A stretch of 64,000 bases of DNA from Halorubrum xinjiangense (GTDB lineage Archaea > Halobacteriota > Halobacteria > Halobacteriales > Haloferacaceae), in contig NZ_FNBO01000013.1 of assembly GCF_900102375.1 (NCBI RefSeq), positions 1 to 64,000 of the forward strand. The letters are read 5' to 3'. The notes under the pieces were generated by a model. The model worked only from the letters and a program-made list of their open reading frames with translations, did no database searches and was not told the origin of the DNA. Made by a program: the position numbers and the translations under genes. Shown here one piece after another: positions 1 through 9,081 of this stretch; position 1 is the first letter of the stretch, and each line of letters begins with the position of its first letter.

Positions 1-330
1 CTGTCCGCCCACAGTAACGAGGCAGTATCCGAAACGCCGACGTGGTGAACACGAATCCTCGAAGGGTTCGTCTCGTGCCTGTCGGCCTGAGTAAGCCCAA
101 AGGTAACTCCAAATCCGCTAACGCACCAGCGACCTTCTGCTGGCAAAAACAACAGGAGAGGGTCAACGGCGCCGAGGATAGGAGTAACGGCCATTTGGCA
201 TGGCCAGACAGCCACCGACCACGACGACTGGGTTAAACGAGCTCCCGTAAAGTGGCGGCGTCCATGGTTGCGAACCTGAAACTCCCACCGCTCGGGATTC
301 CTCCGCCTTCAGGCGGAGGAGGATGTCAAA
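1..330. mobile_element. Probable right end of an IS200/IS605 (TnpB-type) element
   Basis: No convincing protein is encoded here, but the stretch is rich in hairpins. The last is a 9-base-pair stem at 299-320 (arms TCCTCCGCC and GGCGGAGGA, loop TTCA) followed by GGATGTCAA. From memory, this GA-TCCTC hairpin-GAGGATGTCA form is typical of the right end of haloarchaeal IS1341-like (TnpB-only) elements. Further possible stems lie at about 51-70 and 130-165. The transposase would lie to the left, outside the window. In such elements the 3' end is transcribed as the TnpB guide (omega) RNA, which would fit the dense secondary structure. The element could equally be a decayed remnant. Confidence 0.5.
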
Positions 331-454
331 AGCGGGGTGTCGGAGATTGAGCCGGAGTCACCGAATCAGCACCAGTCATTTATCAACGGCCGGCCGCCCG
401 TCCGACGCCGCGTACCCTCGCTTAGCAACCGATCCGAACGGCACGATCGACGTC

Positions 455-2419
455 TTAGTCGTGCGGGTGGAAGCGGTCCATCGCGCGGCGGACCGCGTCG
501 GTGTTGCCGATGAACGTCACGTGGTCGCCGATTTCGAGGACGCTGTCCGCCGATGGGACGTGGTTCTCGCCGTCGCGGCTGACGACGGCGACGAAGGTGC
601 CGTCGGGGATCTGTGCGTTGAGGTCGCGGATCGTCTTGCCCGCGAGCTCCTGTGAGGTCACCTCGACCTCCTGGACGTCGTGGCTGTCGCCGAGCTCATT
701 CATCCAGTGGGTGAGCGCGGGCCGCTCGATCTCGTCGTCGATGGCGACCGCGGTCGCCGTCGAGGCGTCGATCCCCTTCACGCCGATGCTGTCGAAGGCG
801 TCGACGTTGTCCGGATCGTTCACCCGCGAGTACACCGACGCGACGTCGAACTTGGTGATCGCGAGCTGACACGCGAGGAGGTTGATGTCGTCGTCGCTCG
901 TCGTCGTGATGAACCGCTTGGCGTCCTCGATGTGTGCGCCGCGCAGCGTCTCCGTGTCGCTGCCGTCGCCCTCGTAGACGGTGAACCCCTCCGAGCGCGC
1001 CCGCTCGACGACGTCCGGGTCGGACTCGACTATCACGACGTACTCGCCCCTGTTCTCCAGTCGCGTGGCGAGCGCCTGGCCGACCCGACCCCCGCCGATG
1101 ATTATCGTGCGCATTGGTGACACTCCGAGGAACTCTCCGATCTGCCGCGCGAGCCCCGCCTCGACGAGGACCGTCGCGAAGATGACCGCGAACACCGTGC
1201 CGACGAGCAGTTCGCCGGCGGCGACGCTCCCCGCGAGCTCCAGCTCGATGGCGAACAGCGTCGCCACGCTCGCCGGGATGATCCCGCGGGGCCCGACGCT
1301 GGCGATGAACAGCCGCTCGGGGCGGGTGAACCGCTCGACGCCGAGGGTCGCGATGAACGCCCCCAGCGGCCGGAGGACGAGCATGATGACGGCGACGATG
1401 GCGATCACGCCGAGGCCGAGCCCCGCGATCGCCTCGACGTCGATCAGCGCGGCCAGCGAGATGAACACGAACGAGAGGACGATCAGCGTCGTGTTCTGTG
1501 CGAACCGCTCGATCTCCTCGCGGTTGTCCAAATCGAGGTTGCCGAGGAGGATCCCGCTCGTCGCGGCCGCCGCGATGCCCGCCTCCGCCGCGACGGCCTC
1601 CGCGGCCGCGAACGAGCCGATCGCGGCCGCCAGCACGAGGAACTGCGACGCCTGCACGTCGCGTTCGGGAACGAGGTCGCTGTCCAGGAGTACGTAGATG
1701 CTGACGGTGGCGAGCAGCCCCGCCGCGACCCCGACGCCGAACCGCTGGAGGAACGACAGCACCGTCGCGGGGACGCCGAGGTCGTCGAGCAGCAGCGTCT
1801 CGAATATCACGACCGCGACGATCGCGGCCGTCACGTCGTTGACGATCCCCTCGGTCTCCAGCGCGGTCGCGACGTGGTCCCGCACCCGGACCACGTTGAG
1901 GATCGGCGTGATGACGGTCGGCCCCGTCGCCACCAGCAGCGCGCCGATCAGCAGCGCGATCTCCCACGTGCCGTCGGTGAACGCCCGGACCGCGGCCGCC
2001 GTCCCGATGAACATCACGACCGCGCTGACGGTTACGAGCCGGAGCGACACCGTCGACGCGCGCCGGATCCGGTCGATCTGAAGCGCGAACGCCCCCTCGA
2101 AGACGATGATCGCGACGCTGAGTCCGACGATGATCTCCAGTCCGTCGCCGAACGTCTCCAGCGTGACCAGTCCCAGCAGTTCGGGCCCCAACACCACTCC
2201 GATCGCGAGGTAGAAGATGACACTCGGTATCCGGAACCGGTGAGCGAGCAGCTGGACCGCGAGCCCCGACACGAGTATCGTCGCGATCACCGGTAGTAGG
2301 CTACTGGACACGTCTACCGTCGGTACGCGCTCCGACGTCCTTAGTGTACTGGTAGTCACGCCGGTCGGCCCGACAGCCGCGCTGACCGAACCGAGCCATT
2401 GGTTCACACACACGAACAA
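455..2419 (-). CDS. Cation:proton antiporter with RCK (TrkA-N/TrkA-C) domains
   Basis: A sodium or potassium/proton antiporter of the inner membrane. Residues about 40-430 form a run of hydrophobic segments typical of the CPA1/NhaP fold, with the Asn-Asp pair N194-D195 (in EGIVNDVTAA) expected for an electroneutral exchanger and a late GPRGIIPA motif. A cytoplasmic RCK_N domain begins at about residue 435 with the nucleotide-binding loop GGGRVG, and RCK_C (TrkA-C) fills about 570-650, so activity is probably gated by nucleotide or ion binding. The first 36 residues are not hydrophobic and may be untranslated; a GTG at 2311 would start a 618-residue protein just before the first membrane segment. 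Exact ion specificity cannot be read from sequence. Confidence 0.9.
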   Translation of the reverse strand: MFVCVNQWLGSVSAAVGPTGVTTSTLRTSERVPTVDVSSSLLPVIATILVSGLAVQLLAHRFRIPSVIFYLAIGVVLGPELLGLVTLETFGDGLEIIVGLSVAIIVFEGAFALQIDRIRRASTVSLRLVTVSAVVMFIGTAAAVRAFTDGTWEIALLIGALLVATGPTVITPILNVVRVRDHVATALETEGIVNDVTAAIVAVVIFETLLLDDLGVPATVLSFLQRFGVGVAAGLLATVSIYVLLDSDLVPERDVQASQFLVLAAAIGSFAAAEAVAAEAGIAAAATSGILLGNLDLDNREEIERFAQNTTLIVLSFVFISLAALIDVEAIAGLGLGVIAIVAVIMLVLRPLGAFIATLGVERFTRPERLFIASVGPRGIIPASVATLFAIELELAGSVAAGELLVGTVFAVIFATVLVEAGLARQIGEFLGVSPMRTIIIGGGRVGQALATRLENRGEYVVIVESDPDVVERARSEGFTVYEGDGSDTETLRGAHIEDAKRFITTTSDDDINLLACQLAITKFDVASVYSRVNDPDNVDAFDSIGVKGIDASTATAVAIDDEIERPALTHWMNELGDSHDVQEVEVTSQELAGKTIRDLNAQIPDGTFVAVVSRDGENHVPSADSVLEIGDHVTFIGNTDAVRRAMDRFHPHD

Positions 2420-2753
2420 CGATTAACTCGGTTGCGGCACTAGGTGAAGACACGCCCGGCCGGTCTCCCACCGCCGGGTCGAAACCATGACCGTCCGTGA
2501 CCCCATCCCGACGTTCACCCCCCGCCGGAGCGTCCGGAAACGGGTCCGCGGACCGGTCGCCGCTCTCCTCGGCACCGTCGCCGCGTGACCCCGACGCGGA
2601 GACAGCCGACCCGTCCATCGAGACGAGCGACGGCTTCTCCCGGACGCTCTCCGACCCCGCTTCGCCGTTCGGAGACCGCACCGCGCGGTCGCCGGCGGCC
2701 GAACCGACGCCGACTGCGGCGCGACCGACTCGCGCCACGACCCAGATCCGACG

Positions 2754-3032
2754 ATGACACCAGACCGATCCCCCTCCAGACGCACCGTCCACTCCGACCT
2801 GTACGCGAACCCCCACCGGTCGGCGACCGTCCCGTCGCTCGGCGCCGCGATCGGCTTCGCGGCGCTGCCGGTAGTGACCGTCGCGGCCCTCTCGTTCCCG
2901 ACCGCCGCCGCGGTCGCGCTGGCCGCCCTCTGCGGCGCCGTCGCCGGTGCGGCGCTTCACCGGCGATACCCGACTGCGGTCGACCGAACGTTTCGCCTCC
3001 CGGGCGACGACGGCGCCGCCCGGGAGGCCTGA
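2754..3032 (+). CDS. Small predicted membrane protein
   Basis: A 92-residue protein that I do not recognise. Residues 1-28 are polar and Arg/Ser-rich; two hydrophobic segments follow (about 30-48 and 50-68), then a short polar tail. That is the layout of a two-TM inner-membrane protein with both ends on the same side. The region from 2420 to 2753 before it holds no gene I can support; several overlapping open frames there are GC-driven. Codon use and the coherent hydrophobic pattern favour a real gene, but nothing else confirms it. Confidence 0.5.
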   Translation: MTPDRSPSRRTVHSDLYANPHRSATVPSLGAAIGFAALPVVTVAALSFPTAAAVALAALCGAVAGAALHRRYPTAVDRTFRLPGDDGAAREA

Positions 3033-3061
3033 TCCGCCCGCCGCGGGCGCTCCCGCTGCTA

Positions 3062-3113
3062 ACGCTTCGGCCGCCTGCTCTCCGCTGACGCTTCGGCCGC
3101 CTGTTCTCCGCTG
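3062..3113 (+). repeat. Two tandem copies of a 26-base unit
   Basis: The unit beginning ACGCTTCGGCCGCCTG occurs at 3062-3087 and 3088-3113 with one base different. It lies between the small membrane gene and the promoter of the DUF309 gene (TATA-like CATTTATGAA near 3152, about 28 bases before the ATG). No function is evident. Confidence 0.7.
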
Positions 3114-3182
3114 ACGCTGCGACCTCCGTTTTCACGGTCGCGGAACTCGGCATTTATGAATCGTCGCCGCTGACCGCGAGGC

Positions 3183-3899
3183 ATGACCGACCGCGACGCC
3201 GAGCAGAACCGAGACGCGCGCGACGCGCCGTCCGCCTCGGTCGCGATCACTGCCGGCGCCGCGCTGTTCAACGAGCGGCAGTTCCTCGCGGCCCGCGACG
3301 TCTGGAGAGGTGAACGGCGACCTCCGGGCGGCGCCGAGAGCGACGGCGACGGCAAGAGCAACCGCGACGAGAGCGATAGCACCGAGAGCGACGGCGACGG
3401 CGAGCGACTTCGCCGAGGGCTGGCCGCGACCGCGGCGGCGACGCACCGCGCGATCGACGGCGACCGATCCGGGGCGGCGGCGCGCGCGGACGACGCCGTC
3501 GCGGCGCTGGCGAGCGTCTCCGATCCGCGGGGGGTCGCGCTGGGTCCCGTCCGAGAGTGGGCGGACCGGCTCGCTACGCCCCCGGAAAACGCGGATTCAG
3601 CGTCTGTGCCGCGAGTCCGCATCGACGGCGAGACGCCGGCGTTCGGCGGGTTATCGCTCGCCGCGGCCGGTGTCGCGGCGCGGGCGCTCGCGGGAGCGGG
3701 GGAACCGGGCGACCCAGAGGTGCTCGCGACCGCGGCCGACCTCGCCAGCGAGGAGCGCGGAACGGGCCGGACCGAGTTCGCCGAACTGCTGTTCGCGTAC
3801 CTCCGGACCCCGGACGCGCGGCCGCAGGTGGCGGCGCGGCTGGGCGATCACGTCGAGCGCGAGGAGCGGAAGCGGCGCGACGTCGACGGGCTGTTCTGA
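3183..3899 (+). CDS. DUF309 family protein
   Basis: A 238-residue protein. Residues 20-45 (AGAALFNERQFLAARDVW) and the helical segment LRRGLAATAAATHRA near residue 80 match the two signature parts of DUF309, a small all-helical family of unknown biochemical role. Between them is a species-variable acidic Ser/Asp/Gly linker. A TATA-like box about 28 bases before the ATG indicates a leaderless transcript. It converges with azf on the other strand. Function unknown. Confidence 0.75.
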   Translation: MTDRDAEQNRDARDAPSASVAITAGAALFNERQFLAARDVWRGERRPPGGAESDGDGKSNRDESDSTESDGDGERLRRGLAATAAATHRAIDGDRSGAAARADDAVAALASVSDPRGVALGPVREWADRLATPPENADSASVPRVRIDGETPAFGGLSLAAAGVAARALAGAGEPGDPEVLATAADLASEERGTGRTEFAELLFAYLRTPDARPQVAARLGDHVEREERKRRDVDGLF

Positions 3900-3932
3900 G
3901 CGCCCGCGCCGGGTGGCGGTGCCGCGCGGCGC

Positions 3933-4835
3933 TCAGGCGTCGTCGGGGTCGGCCGGGAAGTTGGGTTCGGCGGGCGACTCGTCGGCGGGTCGATCGGCGT
4001 CGGACGCGAACGAGTCGGCGGCGTAGCGGCCCCCGTTCGTCTCGGTGTCGCGGTCCGGCTTGGGTTTCCCTTCGAAGGTGTAATCGGCGGAGTTGTCGGC
4101 GGGGTCGTAGCCGAGCGCCTCGCGGGCGCGCTCGATGGAGTAGTAGCGGCGGTCGTTGTTCGAGATGCCGTACACGACCTCGTAGCCGTAGTCGGCTCGG
4201 AGACACCGGTCGAACAGGTGCGCGCAGTCGCGGTGGGAGAGCCACATCGCCTGCCCGCGCTCGTACTCGCGGGGCGGGTGGTCCTTCGTGAGGTTTCCGA
4301 TGCGGACGCAGACGACGCTCATGCCGAACTCGTCGTGGTAGAAGCGTCCGAGCGACTCGCCCGCCGCCTTTGAAACGCCGTAGAGATTTCCGGGGCGGGG
4401 GAGTTCGCTGCCGTCGAGCCGGTAGTCGTTCTCGGGGCGGTACAGGTCCGGGGTCCGGTCTTCGGTCTCGTAGCCGCCGACGGCGTGGTTCGAGGAGGCG
4501 AACGCGAACTTCTCGACGCCGGCCTCGGCGGCGGCGCGCATCACGACCTGCGTGCCGTCGATGTTGTTCCGGAGGACGGAGTCCCACGGCGCCGTCTTCC
4601 GCGGGTCGCCGGCGAGGTGGATCACCGCGCCGACGTCGGCGACCGCCTCGCGGAGGGCGCGCTCGTCGGTGATGTCGGCGACGTACCGGTCGGCGTCGGT
4701 GACCCCGTCGGGCACCTTCGCGGCCGGGAGCGGCTCGCGGTCGAGGAGCCGCCAGTCGTAGTCGTCGCCGAGACCGCGGAGGATGGCCTGTCCCACCCGT
4801 CCGCCGGCGCCCGTCAGGAGGACCGGCTCGTCCAT
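3933..4835 (-). CDS. azf: NAD-dependent glucose-6-phosphate dehydrogenase (Azf type)
   Basis: An extended short-chain dehydrogenase that oxidises glucose 6-phosphate to 6-phosphogluconolactone with NAD+, the entry step of the haloarchaeal oxidative pentose phosphate pathway. The N-terminus holds the Rossmann motif GAGGRVG (residues 9-15); the catalytic Tyr-Lys pair is in NLYGVSKAAGE near residue 150. The segments MDEPVLLTGAGGRVGQAI, PWDSVLRNNIDGTQ and YERGQAMWLSHRDC match, from memory, the characterised Haloferax volcanii enzyme (HVO_0511). The last 45 residues form an acidic Asp/Pro/Ala tail that seems longer than in Haloferax. Before Azf was characterised this group was annotated as uronate dehydrogenase or UDP-glucose epimerase. 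Confidence 0.92.
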   Translation of the reverse strand: MDEPVLLTGAGGRVGQAILRGLGDDYDWRLLDREPLPAAKVPDGVTDADRYVADITDERALREAVADVGAVIHLAGDPRKTAPWDSVLRNNIDGTQVVMRAAAEAGVEKFAFASSNHAVGGYETEDRTPDLYRPENDYRLDGSELPRPGNLYGVSKAAGESLGRFYHDEFGMSVVCVRIGNLTKDHPPREYERGQAMWLSHRDCAHLFDRCLRADYGYEVVYGISNNDRRYYSIERAREALGYDPADNSADYTFEGKPKPDRDTETNGGRYAADSFASDADRPADESPAEPNFPADPDDA

Positions 4836-4955
4836 TCGACTCTACGTGGGCGGGAGAACGGCATATATGACACGGTTCGGCCGGTACGGCCGAATCCCGG
4901 TCGCGAAGCGGGGCTCACGGACGGAAACCGGGGCGAAAACCTCGGGACGCGGGGG

Positions 4956-5306
4956 TTACAGCTTCTGCCGCGAGACCTTCACACCGGTCGGGGTGACGAT
5001 GATCTGGTCGTCGCCCTTCTGGACGATGTCGCCGTCGACCTCCTGGACCACCTGACGGAGTTCGTCGTAGACGTGTTCTATCGTCCGGTCCGACGTGGAG
5101 TGGCGGGTGATGTCGGCGATGACGAAGTCGCCGTCGTACACCGCGTCCTTGATCGGGATGACGTCGCTCTGGTCGCCGATCTCGGCGAAGTGTACCTGCG
5201 TGTCCGTCTCCGCGTGCGCGTCGGCGAAGTCGTCCGAATCGAGTTCGACGTAATCGTCGACGGAGCGGCTCCCACTTCCGCCGAGGATCTTGCTCATGAT
5301 GCCCAT
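4956..5306 (-). CDS. sepF: Cell division protein SepF
   Basis: Archaeal SepF, the membrane anchor that recruits FtsZ2 and other divisome parts to midcell. The 116-residue protein starts MGIMSKILGG, a short amphipathic membrane-targeting helix, continues with an acidic linker, and ends in the compact SepF/DUF552 domain (about residues 40-116: VIPIKDAVYDGDFVIADIT ... QKGDDQIIVTPTGVKVS). I chose the ATG at 5306 because an upstream in-frame extension of 31 residues bears no resemblance to SepF and would bury the targeting helix. mutS follows upstream on the same strand, 71 bases away. Confidence 0.93.
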   Translation of the reverse strand: MGIMSKILGGSGSRSVDDYVELDSDDFADAHAETDTQVHFAEIGDQSDVIPIKDAVYDGDFVIADITRHSTSDRTIEHVYDELRQVVQEVDGDIVQKGDDQIIVTPTGVKVSRQKL

Positions 5307-5377
5307 ACACACCACACGACGAGGTCGGACATTAGTTCTTACGTCAGACGTACCCTCGCATCCGTCCCGCAGCGCGG

Positions 5378-8176
5378 TCAGTCCAGCCGCTCTTGCCACT
5401 CTTGGACCCGCGAGAGCAGCTCCACCGGGGGGGTCGCCGCGACGTCGACGTCGGCCAACTCGTCGATCACGGCGCGGGTCTCGGAGTCGAGCCGGTCGGC
5501 GGGCGCGGTTTCCGGGGCCTCCGCGGCTTCGCCGGAGGGTACCGGTTTCGACTCGGTGCCCGCTCCGTTGCGACCCGCCTCTGAATCGGGGGCGTCCGCC
5601 GACGCCCCGTCGCCGCCCTCCGAGAACGACCCCGACGAGAGGTCGAAGACGACCTGCTGTGTGCGTCCTGCGCCGTCACCGCCGGGAGCCTCCCCGTCGC
5701 CGCCCCCTCCGCTCCGCGAGCCGCGGGCCTCGATGGCCTTCTCCTCGCGGAGGCGGTCGAGGACCTCGTCCGCGCGGGAGACGACGGGGTCGGGGATGCC
5801 CGCGAGGTCTGCGACGTGGACCCCGTACGAGCGGTTCGTCGGACCGTCGCGGACGGTACGGAGGAAGGTCACCTCGCCGTCGCGCTCGTCGACGGCGACG
5901 TGGACGTTCGCGACGCGCGGGAGGTGGTCCGCGAGCGTCGTCAGCTCGTGGTAGTGGGTGGCAAAGAGGGTGCGCGCGCGCACCTCGTTGTGGAGGTACT
6001 CGGTCGCGGCCCACGCGATGGAGATGCCGTCGTAGGTGGCGGTGCCGCGGCCGACCTCGTCTAAGATGACGAGCGAGTCCGCGGTCGCCGAGTGGAGGAT
6101 GTTCGACAGCTCCTGCATCTCGACCATGAACGTCGACCGGCCCTGCGCCAGCTCGTCGAGCGCGCCGACGCGGGTGTAGATGCCGTCGACGAGGCCCACC
6201 TCGGCCACGCGGGCGGGGACGAACGAGCCGGCCTGCGCGAGCAGCTGGATCAGCGCGGCCTGCCGCATGTACGTCGACTTCCCGCTCATGTTCGGGCCGG
6301 TGACGATGAGGAAGCCGCGCTCCGCGTCGAGCCGGAGGTCGTTCGGGACGAAGTCGGTCGTCCCCTCGACGACGGGGTGCCGACCGGCCTCGACGTCGAG
6401 CCGACGCTCCGCGGTCAGCTCCGGGCGCGTCCAGTCGTTGCGGGCCGCGTGGGTCGCGAGCGAGGCGAGCACGTCGAGCTCGGCGACCGCCCGCCCGGCG
6501 TCCTGGAGCAGCTCGGCGCGCTCGGCGACCCGTTCGCGCAGCTCCTCGAACAGCTCGTACTCCAGCTCGCCACGGGCCTCCTCTAAGCGGAGGACCTCCC
6601 GCTCCTTCTCCGCGAGCTCGTCGGTGACGAACCGCTTCGAGTTCTTCAGCGTCTTGATCTCGCGGTAACCCTCCGGTACCTGGTCGGCGACCGACTTCCC
6701 CACCTGGATGTAGTAGCCGTCAGTCTTGTTGCGGTCGACAGTGACGTGGCTGAGCCCGTGCTTCTGTTTCTCGCGCTCGGCGAGCCCGTCGAGCCACGAT
6801 TTTACCGCCTCGTGCCGCTCGATCAGCTCGTCGAGCTCGTCGTCGTACCCCTCCTTCAGCAGCCCGCCGCCCGTCTTCGCCTTCGGCGGGTCCTCGGCGA
6901 GTGCCTCGGCGAGCTCCTCGCGGAGGGCGGCCGCACCCTCGCGGTCGACTTGGTCGAGGACGGCGGCCGCGGGCGAGTCGGCGAGGGCGGTCCCCCCTAT
7001 TGCGTCCGCGAGATCCGGGAGCAGCGCGAGCGTGTCGCGGACCGAGAGCAGTTCGCGCGCGCCGGCGCTCCCGCTGGTCGTGCGCGCCGCGAGCCGTTCG
7101 AGGTCGTACGCGTCGCCGAGGACCCCGCGGATCCGGTCGCGCGCGAGCGCCGCGGACGCCAGCGACTCGACCGCGTCGAGCCGGGCCGCGAGCGTCTCGC
7201 GGTCGCGACGGGGTCGGGTGAGCCACTCGCGGAGCAGCCGGCCGCCGGCGGCCGTGACGGTGTGGTCGACCGTGTCGAACAGCGAGCCGTCGGCGTCACC
7301 CCGCATCGTCTCCGTTATCTCGAGGTTGCGCTGGGTGGTCGCGTCGACGTCGACCCGGTCGTCGGCGCCGTACGCCGTCAGGCGGGTCATCGAGGCGAGC
7401 ACGCCCGCGCCCGTCTCCTCGACGTACGAGAGGACCGCGCCCGCGGCGCGGACCGCGAGCTCGGAGTCGAGTCCGACGCTGTCGGTCGTCTCGCGGCCGA
7501 ACTGCTCGCGCACCGCGTGTCTCGCGCGCCCGCTCGCGAAGGCCTCCGCGTCGAACGCGGTCACGCGCCCCGAGAGGTCCTCGCGGACCGCGCCGAGCAG
7601 GCCGTCGTCGTTGCGGACGTGCGGGCCGGGCAACACCTCCGCGGGGTCGAAGCGGTAGAGCTCGGCGCGCAGGTCGCCCCCGTCGTCGACCGTCGTGGCG
7701 AGGAACCGCCCCGTGGTCACGTCAGCGAAGGCGAGCCCGTAGGGGCCGTCGGCGTCGGCGTCTCCGGTTCCGCCGGTCGCCCCGGCCCCGCCGGACCCGT
7801 CCTCCTCGCGGACCACCGCGGCGAGGTACCGCGCGTCGTCGTCGCTCGTCTCCAAGACCGTGCCCGGCGTGACGACGCGGACGATCTCGCGGGCGTGGTC
7901 GCCGCCCTCCGTCTCGTACTGGTCGGCGACCGCGACGCGGTAGCCGCGCTCGACCAAGGCGTTCACGTACGGCGTCAGCTCCGAGAGCGGCACGCCCGCC
8001 ATCGGGTACGACGAACCGTGGGAGGACTTCTGTGACACCGTGAGGTCGAGCTCGTCGGCGACCAGCTCGGCGTCGTCCGCGAAGAACTCGTAGAAGTCGC
8101 CGCACTGCATCGCGAGGACGTCCGCGTCCGTCTCCGCCTTGAGATCGAGGAACTCCCCGACGATCCCCGTTGCCAT
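5378..8176 (-). CDS. mutS: DNA mismatch repair protein MutS
   Basis: MutS1 mismatch-recognition ATPase, 932 residues. The N-terminal domain carries the GDFYEFF motif (F28-Y29-E30), whose Phe and Glu insert at the mismatch. The connector, lever and clamp domains follow. The ATPase domain has Walker A TGPNMSGKST at about residue 625-633 and Walker B/ABC signature LVILDEVGRGTATYDG. The C-terminus is a low-complexity Gly/Ala/Glu region ending in a short conserved helix. The start at 8176 (MATGIVGEFLDLK) is the usual MutS N-terminus; the frame is open far upstream but that extension overlaps the neighbouring regulator gene. No mutL lies in the window. A second, unrelated mismatch enzyme (NucS) is at 49272-50042. 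Confidence 0.97.
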   Translation of the reverse strand: MATGIVGEFLDLKAETDADVLAMQCGDFYEFFADDAELVADELDLTVSQKSSHGSSYPMAGVPLSELTPYVNALVERGYRVAVADQYETEGGDHAREIVRVVTPGTVLETSDDDARYLAAVVREEDGSGGAGATGGTGDADADGPYGLAFADVTTGRFLATTVDDGGDLRAELYRFDPAEVLPGPHVRNDDGLLGAVREDLSGRVTAFDAEAFASGRARHAVREQFGRETTDSVGLDSELAVRAAGAVLSYVEETGAGVLASMTRLTAYGADDRVDVDATTQRNLEITETMRGDADGSLFDTVDHTVTAAGGRLLREWLTRPRRDRETLAARLDAVESLASAALARDRIRGVLGDAYDLERLAARTTSGSAGARELLSVRDTLALLPDLADAIGGTALADSPAAAVLDQVDREGAAALREELAEALAEDPPKAKTGGGLLKEGYDDELDELIERHEAVKSWLDGLAEREKQKHGLSHVTVDRNKTDGYYIQVGKSVADQVPEGYREIKTLKNSKRFVTDELAEKEREVLRLEEARGELEYELFEELRERVAERAELLQDAGRAVAELDVLASLATHAARNDWTRPELTAERRLDVEAGRHPVVEGTTDFVPNDLRLDAERGFLIVTGPNMSGKSTYMRQAALIQLLAQAGSFVPARVAEVGLVDGIYTRVGALDELAQGRSTFMVEMQELSNILHSATADSLVILDEVGRGTATYDGISIAWAATEYLHNEVRARTLFATHYHELTTLADHLPRVANVHVAVDERDGEVTFLRTVRDGPTNRSYGVHVADLAGIPDPVVSRADEVLDRLREEKAIEARGSRSGGGGDGEAPGGDGAGRTQQVVFDLSSGSFSEGGDGASADAPDSEAGRNGAGTESKPVPSGEAAEAPETAPADRLDSETRAVIDELADVDVAATPPVELLSRVQEWQERLD

Positions 8177-8232
8177 ATGTCCGTACTCCCGCCGTGCGCG
8201 GCTAAAACCCTGCGGGTGTCCCGCGGGGGCCC

Positions 8233-8787
8233 CTATCCGATCCTGTTCCGACGCGTCACCGTCCGGTGTATCAGGCCGGAGACGCCGAAGAGGGCCGCGA
8301 AGAGGACCGAGTACGCGTACCCGGAGACGCTCGCGAACGGGACGGTTCCGATCGCCGCGGCCCCGCCGAGCAGCCCGCAGACGACCGCGAGCCCCACGTA
8401 GTACTCGCTCCAGAGGATCTCGTTTTCGGAAACCACTTCGAGGTACACGTCGAGTCGACGGCTCTCCTCGGTCAGCGAGACGATCCCACGGTCGGACTCG
8501 TAGTCGATGAACCCGCTCGCGGCCAGCTTCGGCAAGTGCGACTGGTGGAGGGCTGTGTAGACGCGCTTCCGCTGTTTGTATGTCACCTCGTTGACGTCGA
8601 GGTCGTTCTCCCACGCGGCCAGCTGCTCCGCGATGTCTCTCACGCGGGCGTCGTCGCCGTGCTCTTTCAGATACGTGATCACGTTCCGTCGACGTCGGTT
8701 GCTCAGCGCGGTGAACACCTCGTCGCGCGAGGGGCCGTTCTCCTCGCTCGACACCGTTTCTTCTTGAAAGTGTAGTTGGGGTGACAT
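8233..8787 (-). CDS. Membrane-anchored winged-helix regulator (DUF7344-like)
   Basis: A 184-residue haloarchaeal protein. Residues about 20-110 form a winged helix beginning DEVFTALSNRRRRNVITYLKEH, continuing through YTALHQSHLPKLAASGFIDYES; the order matches ArsR/DUF7344-type regulators. The last 50 residues hold two hydrophobic segments (GLAVVCGLLGGAAAIGTV and YSVLFAALFGVSGLIH), so the DNA-binding part is probably tethered to the membrane. A second protein of the same architecture is at 10574-11134. Target genes are unknown. A palindrome upstream (8818-8827) may be its own operator. Confidence 0.8.
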   Translation of the reverse strand: MSPQLHFQEETVSSEENGPSRDEVFTALSNRRRRNVITYLKEHGDDARVRDIAEQLAAWENDLDVNEVTYKQRKRVYTALHQSHLPKLAASGFIDYESDRGIVSLTEESRRLDVYLEVVSENEILWSEYYVGLAVVCGLLGGAAAIGTVPFASVSGYAYSVLFAALFGVSGLIHRTVTRRNRIG

Positions 8788-9081
8788 GGCGCGGGTGTGA
8801 AAATCTCTTCATACAGATTGGTACCAAACAACATATCACTTTCTATTATCTTACCTATCGTTCCGAATACTGATTTGTATGCCAGTAATACCTGATCCTC
8901 TGTCGTATGCCTCAAGGTTATGTAATATCGTCAAAAATAAAGCGAGGCGGTTCGTGGCCCCGTCTGGCGGCGTCGGGTGCTCCACCCCTCACGGATCTCC
9001 GGGCTCCTCCGCGCCGCGATCGCCGTCACGAGAGGCGGTATGGCGCCCATACATACGACCGATCGGCACCTCTCTGAAGGT
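8788..9081. promoter_or_regulatory. AT-rich divergent promoter region with palindrome
   Basis: This 294-base gap separates two divergent genes and is much more AT-rich than its surroundings. It holds the perfect palindrome TTGGTACCAA at 8818-8827, 31 bases from the start of the regulator gene, and several TATA-like stretches (near 8850-8862, and AAAAATAAAG near 8931-8940). It probably contains promoters for both genes. The palindrome is a candidate operator. No RNA gene is evident. Confidence 0.5.

Noticed and set aside
42-236. 64-residue open frame at the left edge
   Set aside because: It runs through the hairpin-rich transposon-end region and has no coherent protein features.
2487-2588. 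33-residue open frame (MTVRDPIPTFTPRRSVRKR...)
   Set aside because: Basic N-terminus and short hydrophobic end are suggestive, but there is no promoter, coupling or known family to support it.
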